From the NCBI GenBank assembly GCA_009929055.1, contig SABI01000024.1, forward strand, positions 1-18,536: a stretch of 18,536 bases of DNA. The letters are read 5' to 3'. This document shows positions 7,429-15,003 of the stretch, piece after piece. Source of the DNA: Spirochaetia bacterium. GTDB lineage: Bacteria; Spirochaetota; Spirochaetia; Sphaerochaetales; Sphaerochaetaceae. Each line of letters opens with the position of its first letter. Position 1 is the stretch's first letter. Position numbers and translations under genes: made by a program. Under the pieces are notes generated by a model. It was not told where the DNA came from. It was given only the letters and a program-made list of their open reading frames with translations, and ran no database searches.

Positions 7429-9372
7429 TTTCTTAACAGTTTTGATAAAAAATATTTTTTGGACAGGAATTACAATCTCTTTCCCTTCCGGGATAGTTTT
7501 AATGACTACACTTCCTTGAGCATCCCTTCCTGTATATCCAACAGGAAGTCCAATAAGAGAGATTAATTCACCCTCATCACTTAATGTACTTATTTCTAAC
7601 AAAAGAGATTTATGATTCATAGCAGTTTTAATAACTAAATTTTTCTTATTAAAATCAAATCCAGAAGCACTAATATGGGCACTTTTATGTTGGGGAGCAA
7701 TTATTTGAGAAGGTAACATAATTATTTTTTGATCAATTTTAGCAACGAGTTCATCCTTCACACTCCCAGAAGGGAAAAGACGCTGCACCTCTTTTTTAAG
7801 GCTAAAAGTATCTTCTTCACCCCTGTTTTTATCAACATACCTCCCTACATCATGTAGTAAAAGCTCACTTAGAACCTTATTGGAGACAATATTTTTTACC
7901 TGATCTTCACCAAAATCTTCAACGTGGGATGATTCATTCATACTTTTTTGTATCGTGGAGGGGAGAGTAGTAACACCTATTTTAATTAATTCATCTCTCC
8001 ATTTCTTTTCATCTTCTCTCGTGAAAAGATAGACCCTATTTGCAATTTTCGTCACTATATAGGGCTTAAGTGCATCATAATTGTCGATAATTTTCTCGAG
8101 ACGCTCACTTACACATACACTCATACCATCATAAATTTGAATTTGTTGATATTCATGATAAAAATATTCAATTTGTTGTCTTAAAAGAGGAGAAACTTTT
8201 TTTGACCATGTTCGAATATCATGTAAAATATCCTCTACATCAAGATGATAATCAAAAGCTCTAAAAACACTTATCTTTGAAATAGTAAATGTAATTGCAT
8301 TATCAAACAAAATAAGATCAGCATAATAATGGATCTTATTAAGGACAAAATTGGATAGAGAAGGATGAAAAGTAACAGTGAAATCGGTATCAATGATACC
8401 ATATGGGCTTTCTTGCATCATTCCCTTATCATCACTATTGCTTATACCTACAAGAGCTAATAGCATACAAAATAAATCAATATTTATAATTTCAATTGAA
8501 TAGAGATGAGAAGCAATGAGGAGAAACCTCTTAAAGGAAGATAAAGAAGTAATTGAAATAATTGATAAATTTTCTTCTATAAAAATAAGAAAATTATAAA
8601 AATCATCCCTCTTCTCACTCAGAATGCATGGTAAAGAAGTTACCTTAGCAAGCTCAATACACAACGTATCAATCATCTTTATTGTCGATAAAGAGAGAAA
8701 TTTTTCTAACTTACTCATTTCAATAAGGGATGAGATGTATACATGAAGACCCTTTAAGAACCCTACAATCTCTTCGTTTTTAAAATCAATATCATGAAAA
8801 TGGAGAAATTTATGTTCGATAATTGAAACAAAATCTTTTTTCCGTTTTTCTTTCTTGTTATGAATAATTATTGCACTTAAAGATTGTATAACATAAGGAA
8901 GCTTAGAAGAGACAAGATACCGACGTTCTCCCTCATCCACAAATAATGTTGGTAAAGAAACAACTCTCTTTTGTAACACACGTACCAAAAGAGGATTAAT
9001 AATAATGTGGTGCTCTGTATTTGAATCAGGTAAAAAGATAAGCCTCTCTTCAAGATTGATGACACGGTTTATTATTGTATTATACGAATAGGATTCAAAA
9101 TGGATGAAGATATTACAAAGATCTTCCTCTTTAAGACTTTTACTTATATACAAAGCACTAATGAGCTGAGTATCAAGGAGGTCAATTCTATCAATTATTT
9201 TTTCAACAACATCATCTTTTGCAAAAAAAGTTGCTAATGTGAAATTGAGTTGAGGTTTATGAAAAGGGGTTGGAACTTTCCCCACATATGTTTCTAAGAG
9301 ACCAAAATATTCATAATCTGGAATTAGAGAAATAGATGCGTTAAACTGCGTTAAGAGATTTTGATCTATCAA
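7408..9372 (-). CDS. XPB-helicase partner protein with Helicase_C_3-like domain
   Basis: The 654-aa protein has no obvious helicase motors, signal peptide or membrane segment. Residues about 330-470 resemble the Helicase_C_3 (XPB/Ssl2 N-terminal-like) module: a strand-rich start (TVTFHP), then TISKISVFRAFDYHLDVEDILHDI, a proline-containing turn, a basic/aromatic strand (IQIYDG) and RVYLFT followed by DELIKIGV. In actinobacteria, genes with this module sit beside XPB; here the gene follows the helicase with a 4-nt overlap (TTGA). The start is TTG at 9370-9372, backed by GGAGGT six bases upstream. The N-terminal 300 residues are helical and unrecognised; the C-terminus (about 570-650) looks beta-rich. 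A role as helicase partner, comparable in position to archaeal Bax1, is inference. Confidence 0.7.
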   Translation of the reverse strand: MIDQNLLTQFNASISLIPDYEYFGLLETYVGKVPTPFHKPQLNFTLATFFAKDDVVEKIIDRIDLLDTQLISALYISKSLKEEDLCNIFIHFESYSYNTIINRVINLEERLIFLPDSNTEHHIIINPLLVRVLQKRVVSLPTLFVDEGERRYLVSSKLPYVIQSLSAIIIHNKKEKRKKDFVSIIEHKFLHFHDIDFKNEEIVGFLKGLHVYISSLIEMSKLEKFLSLSTIKMIDTLCIELAKVTSLPCILSEKRDDFYNFLIFIEENLSIISITSLSSFKRFLLIASHLYSIEIINIDLFCMLLALVGISNSDDKGMMQESPYGIIDTDFTVTFHPSLSNFVLNKIHYYADLILFDNAITFTISKISVFRAFDYHLDVEDILHDIRTWSKKVSPLLRQQIEYFYHEYQQIQIYDGMSVCVSERLEKIIDNYDALKPYIVTKIANRVYLFTREDEKKWRDELIKIGVTTLPSTIQKSMNESSHVEDFGEDQVKNIVSNKVLSELLLHDVGRYVDKNRGEEDTFSLKKEVQRLFPSGSVKDELVAKIDQKIIMLPSQIIAPQHKSAHISASGFDFNKKNLVIKTAMNHKSLLLEISTLSDEGELISLIGLPVGYTGRDAQGSVVIKTIPEGKEIVIPVQKIFFIKTVKKSIFFKF

Positions 9373-11036
9373 GAGTATACCTCCATACGGTAATGGTATC
9401 CCTGTTCACTTAAAAACTTTTGCCTGTGAGCAGCAAATTCTTCTTCGCTAGAAAACCTAGTTACAATTGAGTAAAAATGAGAATTTTGTTTTTTTGGGCG
9501 TAAAATTCTCCCAAGACGTTGTGCCTCTTCTTGTCTTGAACCAAAAGAACCACTAACTTGTATCGCTACAGAAGCATCTGGTAAATCAATTGCAAAGTTT
9601 GCTACTTTTGAAACAACTAAAATTCGTTGTTTCCCATCTCTAAAATCTTGATATAATTGATCTCTTCTATTCTCGGGAGTACTCCCTGTTATCAAAGGAG
9701 CTCCTAATTCTTTTGCTATGCTCTTTAACTGAGTAAGATATTGACCGATTACTAAGATAAAATCTTGTTGATGGTTTTCAATCAGTTCCTTTACTATCTC
9801 AATTTTTCGCTCATTTTCGCTAGCAATTCGATATTTATCCCTTTTTGAAGCAATAGCATAAGCAATTTCTTTGTCAGTTGGAAGGTGAACTCTAATTTCT
9901 ACACATTCAGCTTCAGCTATCCATCCACTACGCTCCAATTCACTCCATGGAACATCAAAACGCTTTGGACCCACGAGAGAAAAAACTTCATCTTCTCGAT
10001 GATCCTCTCTAATGAGAGTTGCTGTGAGACCTAACCTATAGGCTGATTGCATTTCAGCAGTTATTTTAAACACAGGAGCAGGAAGCATATGAACCTCATC
10101 AAAAATTATGAGACCCCAGTCCTCCTCTTTAATCACATTCATGTGGATGAATTCACTCTCTTTATCTTTTCTATACGTCAATACTTGGTATGTAGCGACA
10201 GTTATATCCTTTAACTCTTTTTTCATACCAGTATATTCAGCAACTGAATTCATCGGGATATTTAATTTATCATATAATTCACTTATCCATTGATGAACAG
10301 CAGAAATATTTGTTGTTAATATTAAGGTCTTTGTTTGAAGACGCGTGATGATTTCCATTCCAACAACAGTTTTTCCCGAACCACAAGGAAGGACAATCGT
10401 TCCATACCCAGTTCCTGGAGAATAATCTCCTAATAATGCATCAGCTGCATTCTTTTGGTAATCTCTAAGAACAAAAGGGACGCCACTTGAAGAGACCTCT
10501 TTAAAAGAGGCAGAAATTTTCTTAGAGACAACAATAGGAATCCTGTCATCGACGGGATACCCTAATTTTATTAATTGTAGTTTAAATTCACCTCGAGAGA
10601 ATATTTTGATCAAAAACCCATTATTAAAAGGGGTGAGCATCGAAGCAAACCAAGGACGAGAAAGAACCTCTTTCTTAATCCTTTCATGATGAAAGGTAAT
10701 AAAATAATACTCCTTATTATCTTGATAACTCTCTAAAGTAATAGCCCCAAAACGTTGACTGATTTCTGAGATGTGGAACAACACCGTCTGAGGAATTTCA
10801 AACCGAGAATATTTCTCAAGTCGTCGTAACACCTCATCGGTATCAACTCCTGCACTAGAAGCATTCCAAAGAGAGAGGGGTGTTACTACATAGGTATGTA
10901 CATGTTCGGGTGATTTAATAAGTTCAGCAAAAGCTATTAAATCATTTCTCGCTTGATGAGCGTTAGGAGCATGCACATCAAGAAGAATAGAGAGATCACT
11001 TTGTATGATGAGAGGCTTATCTCCCATTTTGATCAT
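9369..11036 (-). CDS. xpb: XPB/ERCC3-type DNA repair helicase (SF2)
   Basis: The 555-aa protein has the XPB architecture: an N-terminal region (1 to about 185) resembling the damage-recognition part, then two RecA-like domains. Motifs: VLRDYQKNA (189-197, Q-motif region), Walker A LPCGSGKT (216-223), TTNISAVHQW (241-250), VATYQVLTYR (280-289), DEVH box (313-316), LTAT (337-340), the XPB hallmark RED (343-345) within LIREDHRED, and motif VI QRLGRILRPK (506-515). XPB is an ATP-driven 3'-5' DNA unwinding enzyme in eukaryotic and archaeal repair; in bacteria its role is less clear. Two ATGs fit, 11036 (overlapping aroC by 20 nt) and 11027; neither has a good Shine-Dalgarno, suggesting coupling to aroC. 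It directly precedes its putative partner. Confidence 0.93.
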   Translation of the reverse strand: MIKMGDKPLIIQSDLSILLDVHAPNAHQARNDLIAFAELIKSPEHVHTYVVTPLSLWNASSAGVDTDEVLRRLEKYSRFEIPQTVLFHISEISQRFGAITLESYQDNKEYYFITFHHERIKKEVLSRPWFASMLTPFNNGFLIKIFSRGEFKLQLIKLGYPVDDRIPIVVSKKISASFKEVSSSGVPFVLRDYQKNAADALLGDYSPGTGYGTIVLPCGSGKTVVGMEIITRLQTKTLILTTNISAVHQWISELYDKLNIPMNSVAEYTGMKKELKDITVATYQVLTYRKDKESEFIHMNVIKEEDWGLIIFDEVHMLPAPVFKITAEMQSAYRLGLTATLIREDHREDEVFSLVGPKRFDVPWSELERSGWIAEAECVEIRVHLPTDKEIAYAIASKRDKYRIASENERKIEIVKELIENHQQDFILVIGQYLTQLKSIAKELGAPLITGSTPENRRDQLYQDFRDGKQRILVVSKVANFAIDLPDASVAIQVSGSFGSRQEEAQRLGRILRPKKQNSHFYSIVTRFSSEEEFAAHRQKFLSEQGYHYRMEVYS

Positions 11037-12066
11037 ACCAAAGAGAAAGGATAGTGAGGGCAGTCATTGCTTCAATCACAGGAACAATACGGATACAAAT
11101 ACAAGGATCATGCCTCCCTTCAACAACTATCTCTCGTTCATTACCAAGGATATCCCGAGTGCGTTGTTCAAGAGAGATCGAGGCTGTTGGTTTTATGGGA
11201 ACGCGAAATACTATGGGATCTCCATTGGTAATTCCACCATTAATGCCACCCGCATGATTTGATAAAAACCCTGTAGAATCCATCATATCATTATGCTGTG
11301 AACCCTTAAAATTTACACAATTAAACCCCTCACCAAATTCAATCCCTTTTGTTGCTCCAATAGACAATATTGCGTGACCTAATAGCGCCTCTGTTTTTTG
11401 AAAAACAGGTTCCCCTAGGCCTACTGGAACACCAGTTATAAGACACTCAATGATTCCTCCAACAGAATCTTTTTTCTCTCTTATTTCATCAATAAGAGCT
11501 TCCATTTTGTTAGCAGCATCCATATCTGGACAAGAAACCAAATTTTGTTTTATCACACCTATATCATTCTTTGTAGCTTTAATGTGGCCAATTTGAGTCG
11601 TATACGCAGTAATAGAAACACCCTTACTTTTTAGAATCTGCATGGCAATTGCCCCTGCAGCCAAACGAGCTGCAGTTTCTCTGCCGCTACTTCTGCCGCC
11701 ACCTCTCCAATCTCTAATGCCAAATTTCTCATGCCACGTATAATCAGCATGTCCTGGACGATAAAAAGTGGAAATAGGAGAATAGTCATCACTTCTCTGG
11801 TTTGTATTACGAATTAAAATAGCAACAGGGGTTCCTGTAGTTTTTCCTTCAAATACACCTGAGAGAATCTCCACCTCATCCTGTTCATCTCGTTTAGTTC
11901 CTAAACGATTTCCCCCTGGCCTTCGACGGGACATTTGATAGGAAAGATCTTCTATGTTTATTGTAAAATTTGATTCTAGTCCATCTATAATAACTCCAAG
12001 AGCAGGACCATGCGATTCCCCAAATGTTGTAATTGTTAGTGAACTTCCAAAGGTATTTCCGCCCAT
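11017..12066 (-). CDS. aroC: Chorismate synthase
   Basis: The 349-aa enzyme converts EPSP to chorismate using reduced FMN, the last shikimate step. All three family signatures are visible: TTFGESHG (13-20), the glycine-rich RGGGRSSGRETAARL (121-135), and GRHDPCICIRIVPVIEAM (317-334). Also present are RRRPGGNR (47-54), RNTNQRSDDY (86-95), RPGHADYT (103-110) and GGINGGITNGDPI (273-285). Length is normal. The start overlaps aroK by 31 nt, with AGGAG about 9 nt upstream inside aroK; the 3' end overlaps the XPB gene. The NADPH-binding insertions of bifunctional fungal enzymes are absent, so a separate flavin reductant is presumably needed. Confidence 0.97.
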   Translation of the reverse strand: MGGNTFGSSLTITTFGESHGPALGVIIDGLESNFTINIEDLSYQMSRRRPGGNRLGTKRDEQDEVEILSGVFEGKTTGTPVAILIRNTNQRSDDYSPISTFYRPGHADYTWHEKFGIRDWRGGGRSSGRETAARLAAGAIAMQILKSKGVSITAYTTQIGHIKATKNDIGVIKQNLVSCPDMDAANKMEALIDEIREKKDSVGGIIECLITGVPVGLGEPVFQKTEALLGHAILSIGATKGIEFGEGFNCVNFKGSQHNDMMDSTGFLSNHAGGINGGITNGDPIVFRVPIKPTASISLEQRTRDILGNEREIVVEGRHDPCICIRIVPVIEAMTALTILSLWYDQNGR

Positions 12067-12626
12067 GTAGTATCTCCTAGTAATTGAGTAATAAAAGAAG
12101 CTACCTTCTTCGCATTACTCTCGATTGATTCGAAATCTCTCAATGATACCACAAAATCAGATAACTGCCTATATTGCCCATCCCTTTGAGAAAAAAGAGA
12201 GTGAAAAGAACCTTCTAGATCATCTTTATCAAGAAAAGGGGGCACCCCTTTTTCTTTAATCCTTTGTAATAATGTCTCTTCTAAGAGAGAAAGATAGAGA
12301 ATGACCCCCCTCTCTTTCAACATAGTTGTGAGGGGGATATTATCACATGCTCCCCCCCCTAACGCTATGATATATACTATATGTGGATGAACACTTAATA
12401 GGTATTCTTCCACACACTTCAGTTCAAGAGACATAAAAGCCTCTTTCCCTTCCTCCTTATAAAAGGAACGAATCGAATCATAACCAATTGGAAGAATATC
12501 TACTATTAGATCATCTATATCAATAAAATGGGCACCTAGAAGACGAGCTACAGCACGACCAACACTACTTTTACCACTATGTTTAATCCCAGTGAGAAAA
12601 AATACCTTACTTTTAGTACTGATCAT
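12036..12626 (-). CDS. aroK: Shikimate kinase, divergent
   Basis: The 196-aa protein is a P-loop kinase placed directly before aroC, so it probably phosphorylates shikimate. It has Walker A GIKHSGKS (13-20), FIDIDD (34-39, the DxD metal/substrate motif), ALGGGACDN (88-96, the GGG substrate motif) and SQRDGQYRQLSDFVV (146-160), whose Arg148 and Tyr152 fit the usual R-x3-Y element. Two differences stand out. The conserved FR-x2-E near the shikimate site reads FMSLE (64-68), so the arginine is missing; the LID RPLL-type motif reads GVPPFL (127-132). It could be a lineage variant or prefer a related substrate. The ATG overlaps the upstream gene by 14 nt without an evident Shine-Dalgarno. A tryptophan-containing C-terminal tail extends past the core. 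Confidence 0.8.
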   Translation of the reverse strand: MISTKSKVFFLTGIKHSGKSSVGRAVARLLGAHFIDIDDLIVDILPIGYDSIRSFYKEEGKEAFMSLELKCVEEYLLSVHPHIVYIIALGGGACDNIPLTTMLKERGVILYLSLLEETLLQRIKEKGVPPFLDKDDLEGSFHSLFSQRDGQYRQLSDFVVSLRDFESIESNAKKVASFITQLLGDTTWAEIPLEVH

Positions 12627-13107
12627 AGTAAGTGACCCATTTAATTGGATAGGTGTTTCCAGAAGTTTGTTTATCTATGTCTACTTGGAATTTCTTTAGT
12701 TTTAATTGTTTGATAAGATACTTTTGATACTCTTTTTGTTCTATATACCTCGATTCATCCAAATTCTTTTGCTTGTGCGTGAGATACTTGTTATCTTTCA
12801 CTACTTGTTTTAAGGCATAGTGGAGGCTAAGAATCATAAAATACCAAAGGATAACAATAACAAGGGGGAAAATCTCTCTCACCGATTTGTCTGGAGAAAT
12901 TTCAACTAAATAGGACCCTGTAATAAAGTTGGTAGCATTTAATCGTAATGGAGGAATACTTATCATAAAAAAAGTAATTGAAAGGACGAAAGGGAGAATC
13001 CACAACCATCTTTGATTAGAAAAGATAAATTTTAGACAAGTAACAATCGCGAGAAAGCATAAAAATGTGGTAATAACGGCAACAAGTAGCATTAGCATAT
13101 AAAACAT
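12613..13107 (-). CDS. Hypothetical membrane protein, three TM helices
   Basis: I do not recognise this protein. From the Met at 13105-13107 it is 164 aa with three hydrophobic segments at roughly residues 1-28, 34-53 and 78-100, then a lysine-rich, charged C-terminal tail (about 101-164) ending WVTYYDQY. The frame stays open to an ATG at 13197, but that would overlap the divergent dgt start by 27 nt and add a basic stretch before the first helix. Other Met codons lie at 13098 and 13092. None has a clear Shine-Dalgarno. It heads the overlapping run of aroK, aroC, XPB and partner, sharing 14 nt with aroK. No enzymatic motif is visible. Confidence 0.6.
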   Translation of the reverse strand: MFYMLMLLVAVITTFLCFLAIVTCLKFIFSNQRWLWILPFVLSITFFMISIPPLRLNATNFITGSYLVEISPDKSVREIFPLVIVILWYFMILSLHYALKQVVKDNKYLTHKQKNLDESRYIEQKEYQKYLIKQLKLKKFQVDIDKQTSGNTYPIKWVTYYDQY

Positions 13108-13170
13108 GATACCATTATTGAAAACTTTAAGGAAGTAAAAATCTTTTTTCTTCCCTATAGAAGGAGAGAT

Positions 13171-14334
13171 ATGAAACATAAAGAGTTTACTAATCATTTA
13201 GACGAATCAATCCTTACTTCTCGTATAAATGAGAGAAAAAGTGATATCCGTAGTGCCTATTATCGTGATACCACAGCGATTATCCATAGCTCCCCATTTC
13301 GGAGACTTAAACATAAAACGCAAGTATTCTTTGCCCCATCAAATGATCACATCTGCACTAGAATTGAACATGTTCTTCATGTAGCATCTATCGCAAGTGC
13401 TATTTGCCAAGGTCTAGGGTTAAATACTGACCTCGCATGGGCTATAGGGATGGGCCATGATTTAGGACACACCCCATTTGGCCATGTGGGAGAGAAAATC
13501 ATTAACGACCTTATGGTTAATAAGGGACTCATCCCTTTTGAGCATGAAATAAATTCATTGAGAGTAATTGATTTTCTCTCTCTCAATGGCAAAGGGTTAA
13601 ACCTTACCTATGCAGTACGAGATGGAATAGTAAGCCATAATGGAGAGTACTTCCTTCAAACAATTATCCCTGAACATACAAGAAAAAACCTAACCTCTAT
13701 TACAACGAGAAAAAATCTTATTCCAAGCACATGGGAAGGAGTAGTCGTTCGCTTTAGTGACCAAATAGCCTATTTAGGGAGAGATTTTGAAGATGCTTGC
13801 CGTCTTAATGTGATTACAAAACAACAACTTCCTCAAATAGTTGCTACTGTGTTAGGAGAGACAAACTCAAAAATTATTGATAGCCTTGTTCAAGATGTTA
13901 TTGCCCATAGTTCCCCTGAAAGGGGAATCACATTTAGCGACTCTATATATAAAGCAGTAGAAGAATTTAAGAAATTTAATTATGAACATATCTACCTCTC
14001 TCCTATGTTAAGAGGGTATAAAGAATATTTTACCCGCTTAATCTCCCTGATAACTGATTACCTTTACGAATTATTTATTCGATTTGGATTTGATACGAAT
14101 CAATATAGAAATGAGAAAAACATGCTAAGTATTGGCTTTAGTCAATACCTTGTTGATATGAAGGAAGGATATGAGAAGAAAGATGGTGGGTATGAGAGAA
14201 TTGTCTTTGATTATATCGCTGGGATGAGTGATAATTTCGCCCTCGACTGTGCTGATGAAATACTAAAACCTCATCACCTTAATGATGATATCGAAAAATC
14301 TTTTACAGGCAAGTGGTTTGATGCAAAAAAATAG
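13171..14334 (+). CDS. dgt: Deoxyguanosine triphosphate triphosphohydrolase-like (HD domain)
   Basis: The 387-aa protein is an HD-domain dNTP triphosphohydrolase, releasing deoxynucleoside and tripolyphosphate and so controlling dNTP pools. Motifs: SPFRRLKHKTQVF (41-53), CTRIEHVLHVASI (62-74, first metal His67), GHDLGHTPFGHVGE (95-108, the HD pair His96-Asp97), NGEYF (157-161) and SDQIAYLGRDFEDA (196-209, last metal ligand Asp197). The family often has RTRLTHSLEV and DIAYxxHDxED; this version differs modestly. GAAGGAGAGAT before the ATG is an excellent Shine-Dalgarno. Length fits the shorter dGTPase subgroup, and the actual dNTP preference cannot be read from sequence. It converges on nrdR with 3 nt between stop codons. 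Confidence 0.92.
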   Translation: MKHKEFTNHLDESILTSRINERKSDIRSAYYRDTTAIIHSSPFRRLKHKTQVFFAPSNDHICTRIEHVLHVASIASAICQGLGLNTDLAWAIGMGHDLGHTPFGHVGEKIINDLMVNKGLIPFEHEINSLRVIDFLSLNGKGLNLTYAVRDGIVSHNGEYFLQTIIPEHTRKNLTSITTRKNLIPSTWEGVVVRFSDQIAYLGRDFEDACRLNVITKQQLPQIVATVLGETNSKIIDSLVQDVIAHSSPERGITFSDSIYKAVEEFKKFNYEHIYLSPMLRGYKEYFTRLISLITDYLYELFIRFGFDTNQYRNEKNMLSIGFSQYLVDMKEGYEKKDGGYERIVFDYIAGMSDNFALDCADEILKPHHLNDDIEKSFTGKWFDAKK

Positions 14335-14343
14335 CGACTATTT
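14329..14343. other. Palindrome spanning both stop codons of dgt and nrdR
   Basis: AAATAGCGACTATTT has 6-bp arms and a 3-bp centre; each arm contains the TAG stop of one of the two convergent genes. A run of A's precedes it on the plus strand, but the stem is AU-rich and only a weak hairpin, so it is at best a feeble bidirectional terminator. Confidence 0.3.
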
Positions 14344-14802
14344 CATCGTGTGAGTAATACTTTCAATCTCTTCGATAAATTGGTCTACAGAATTAAAAGC
14401 TCTATAGACAGAAGCAAAACGAACATACGCCACAGTATCTACTTTATAGAGATGCTTTAAGGCAATTTCACCAATAGTTTTAGAAAGAACCTCTCTTTTA
14501 TTACTCGCAATGAGGACAATTTCATCTTCAATAAGATTGAGCATATGTTCAATAGCTTCACTTGAAATATTTCTTTTCTCAGTAGTGATTCTAATTCCTC
14601 GTTCAATCTTTTTAATATTAAAAGGTTCTCTTCTGTTATCTCTTTTAATCACCATAATAGGTTTTTCTTCTATTCTTTCATAACTCGTAAACCTATAGCC
14701 ACAATGAAGACACTCTCTACGCCTTCGTATAGTAGAGCCACTTCTATTTTGTCGAGATTCTAAAACTTTATCATCACAATGGGAACAGTGAGGGCATAAC
14801 AT
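14338..14802 (-). CDS. nrdR: Transcriptional repressor NrdR
   Basis: The 154-aa protein is NrdR, a zinc-ribbon plus ATP-cone repressor of ribonucleotide reductase genes that senses dATP/ATP. The N-terminal ribbon MLCPHCSHCD and RRRRECLHCGYRF supplies Cys3, Cys6, Cys31 and Cys34. The ATP-cone follows from about residue 49: VIKRDNRREPFNIKKIERGI, then SKTIGEIALKHLYKVD and AYVRFASVYRAF. Length is typical. AGGTGA lies about 10 nt before the ATG. A 17-bp palindrome sits 29-45 nt upstream, suiting self-repression. No nrd structural genes are in the window; the convergent dNTPase gene is the functional neighbour. Confidence 0.97.
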   Translation of the reverse strand: MLCPHCSHCDDKVLESRQNRSGSTIRRRRECLHCGYRFTSYERIEEKPIMVIKRDNRREPFNIKKIERGIRITTEKRNISSEAIEHMLNLIEDEIVLIASNKREVLSKTIGEIALKHLYKVDTVAYVRFASVYRAFNSVDQFIEEIESITHTMK

Positions 14803-14830
14803 CTAATTTTTTCACCTTTATACTACTATG

Positions 14831-14847
14831 TACAATACCATATTGTA
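14831..14847 (-). promoter_or_regulatory. Candidate operator/-10 region of nrdR
   Basis: TACAATACCATATTGTA is a perfect palindrome with 7-bp arms around CCA. Read leftward, its first arm gives TACAAT, a five-of-six match to the -10 consensus, so a bound repressor would block the likely nrdR promoter. Its resemblance to known NrdR boxes (ACAC-AT-rich-GTGT, 16 bp) is only partial, so the cognate regulator is unproven. I see no good -35 at the expected spacing. Confidence 0.45.
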
Positions 14848-14945
14848 TGATATTTATCCATTGCCCCCATTGTGTTCAAAATGAGAAAACATATAACAGC
14901 TTAGAGAAAATACAAAGTAAAATTTAAACAAAATGTTATTATATA

Positions 14946-14975
14946 TTGTTAAAAATCATTATTTGTGCTAATAAT
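14946..14975 (+). promoter_or_regulatory. Probable promoter of the 15004 operon
   Basis: TTGTTA (14946-14951, four of six) and AATAAT (14970-14975, five of six) are 18 bp apart. Transcription would start near 14982, leaving about 20 nt of leader with the Shine-Dalgarno AGAGG at 14993-14997 before the ATG at 15004. The rest of the 201-bp nrdR/15004 intergenic region is AT-rich, holding only this element and the nrdR palindrome. Confidence 0.4.
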
Positions 14976-15003
14976 AACACTATCTCAAAATAAGAGGTAG
15001 AAT

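Noticed and set aside
7447..7460. A/T-only 14-bp palindrome as terminator of aroDE
   Set aside because: It has no GC-containing stem and lies in coding sequence of the convergent gene, so it is too weak to annotate as a terminator.
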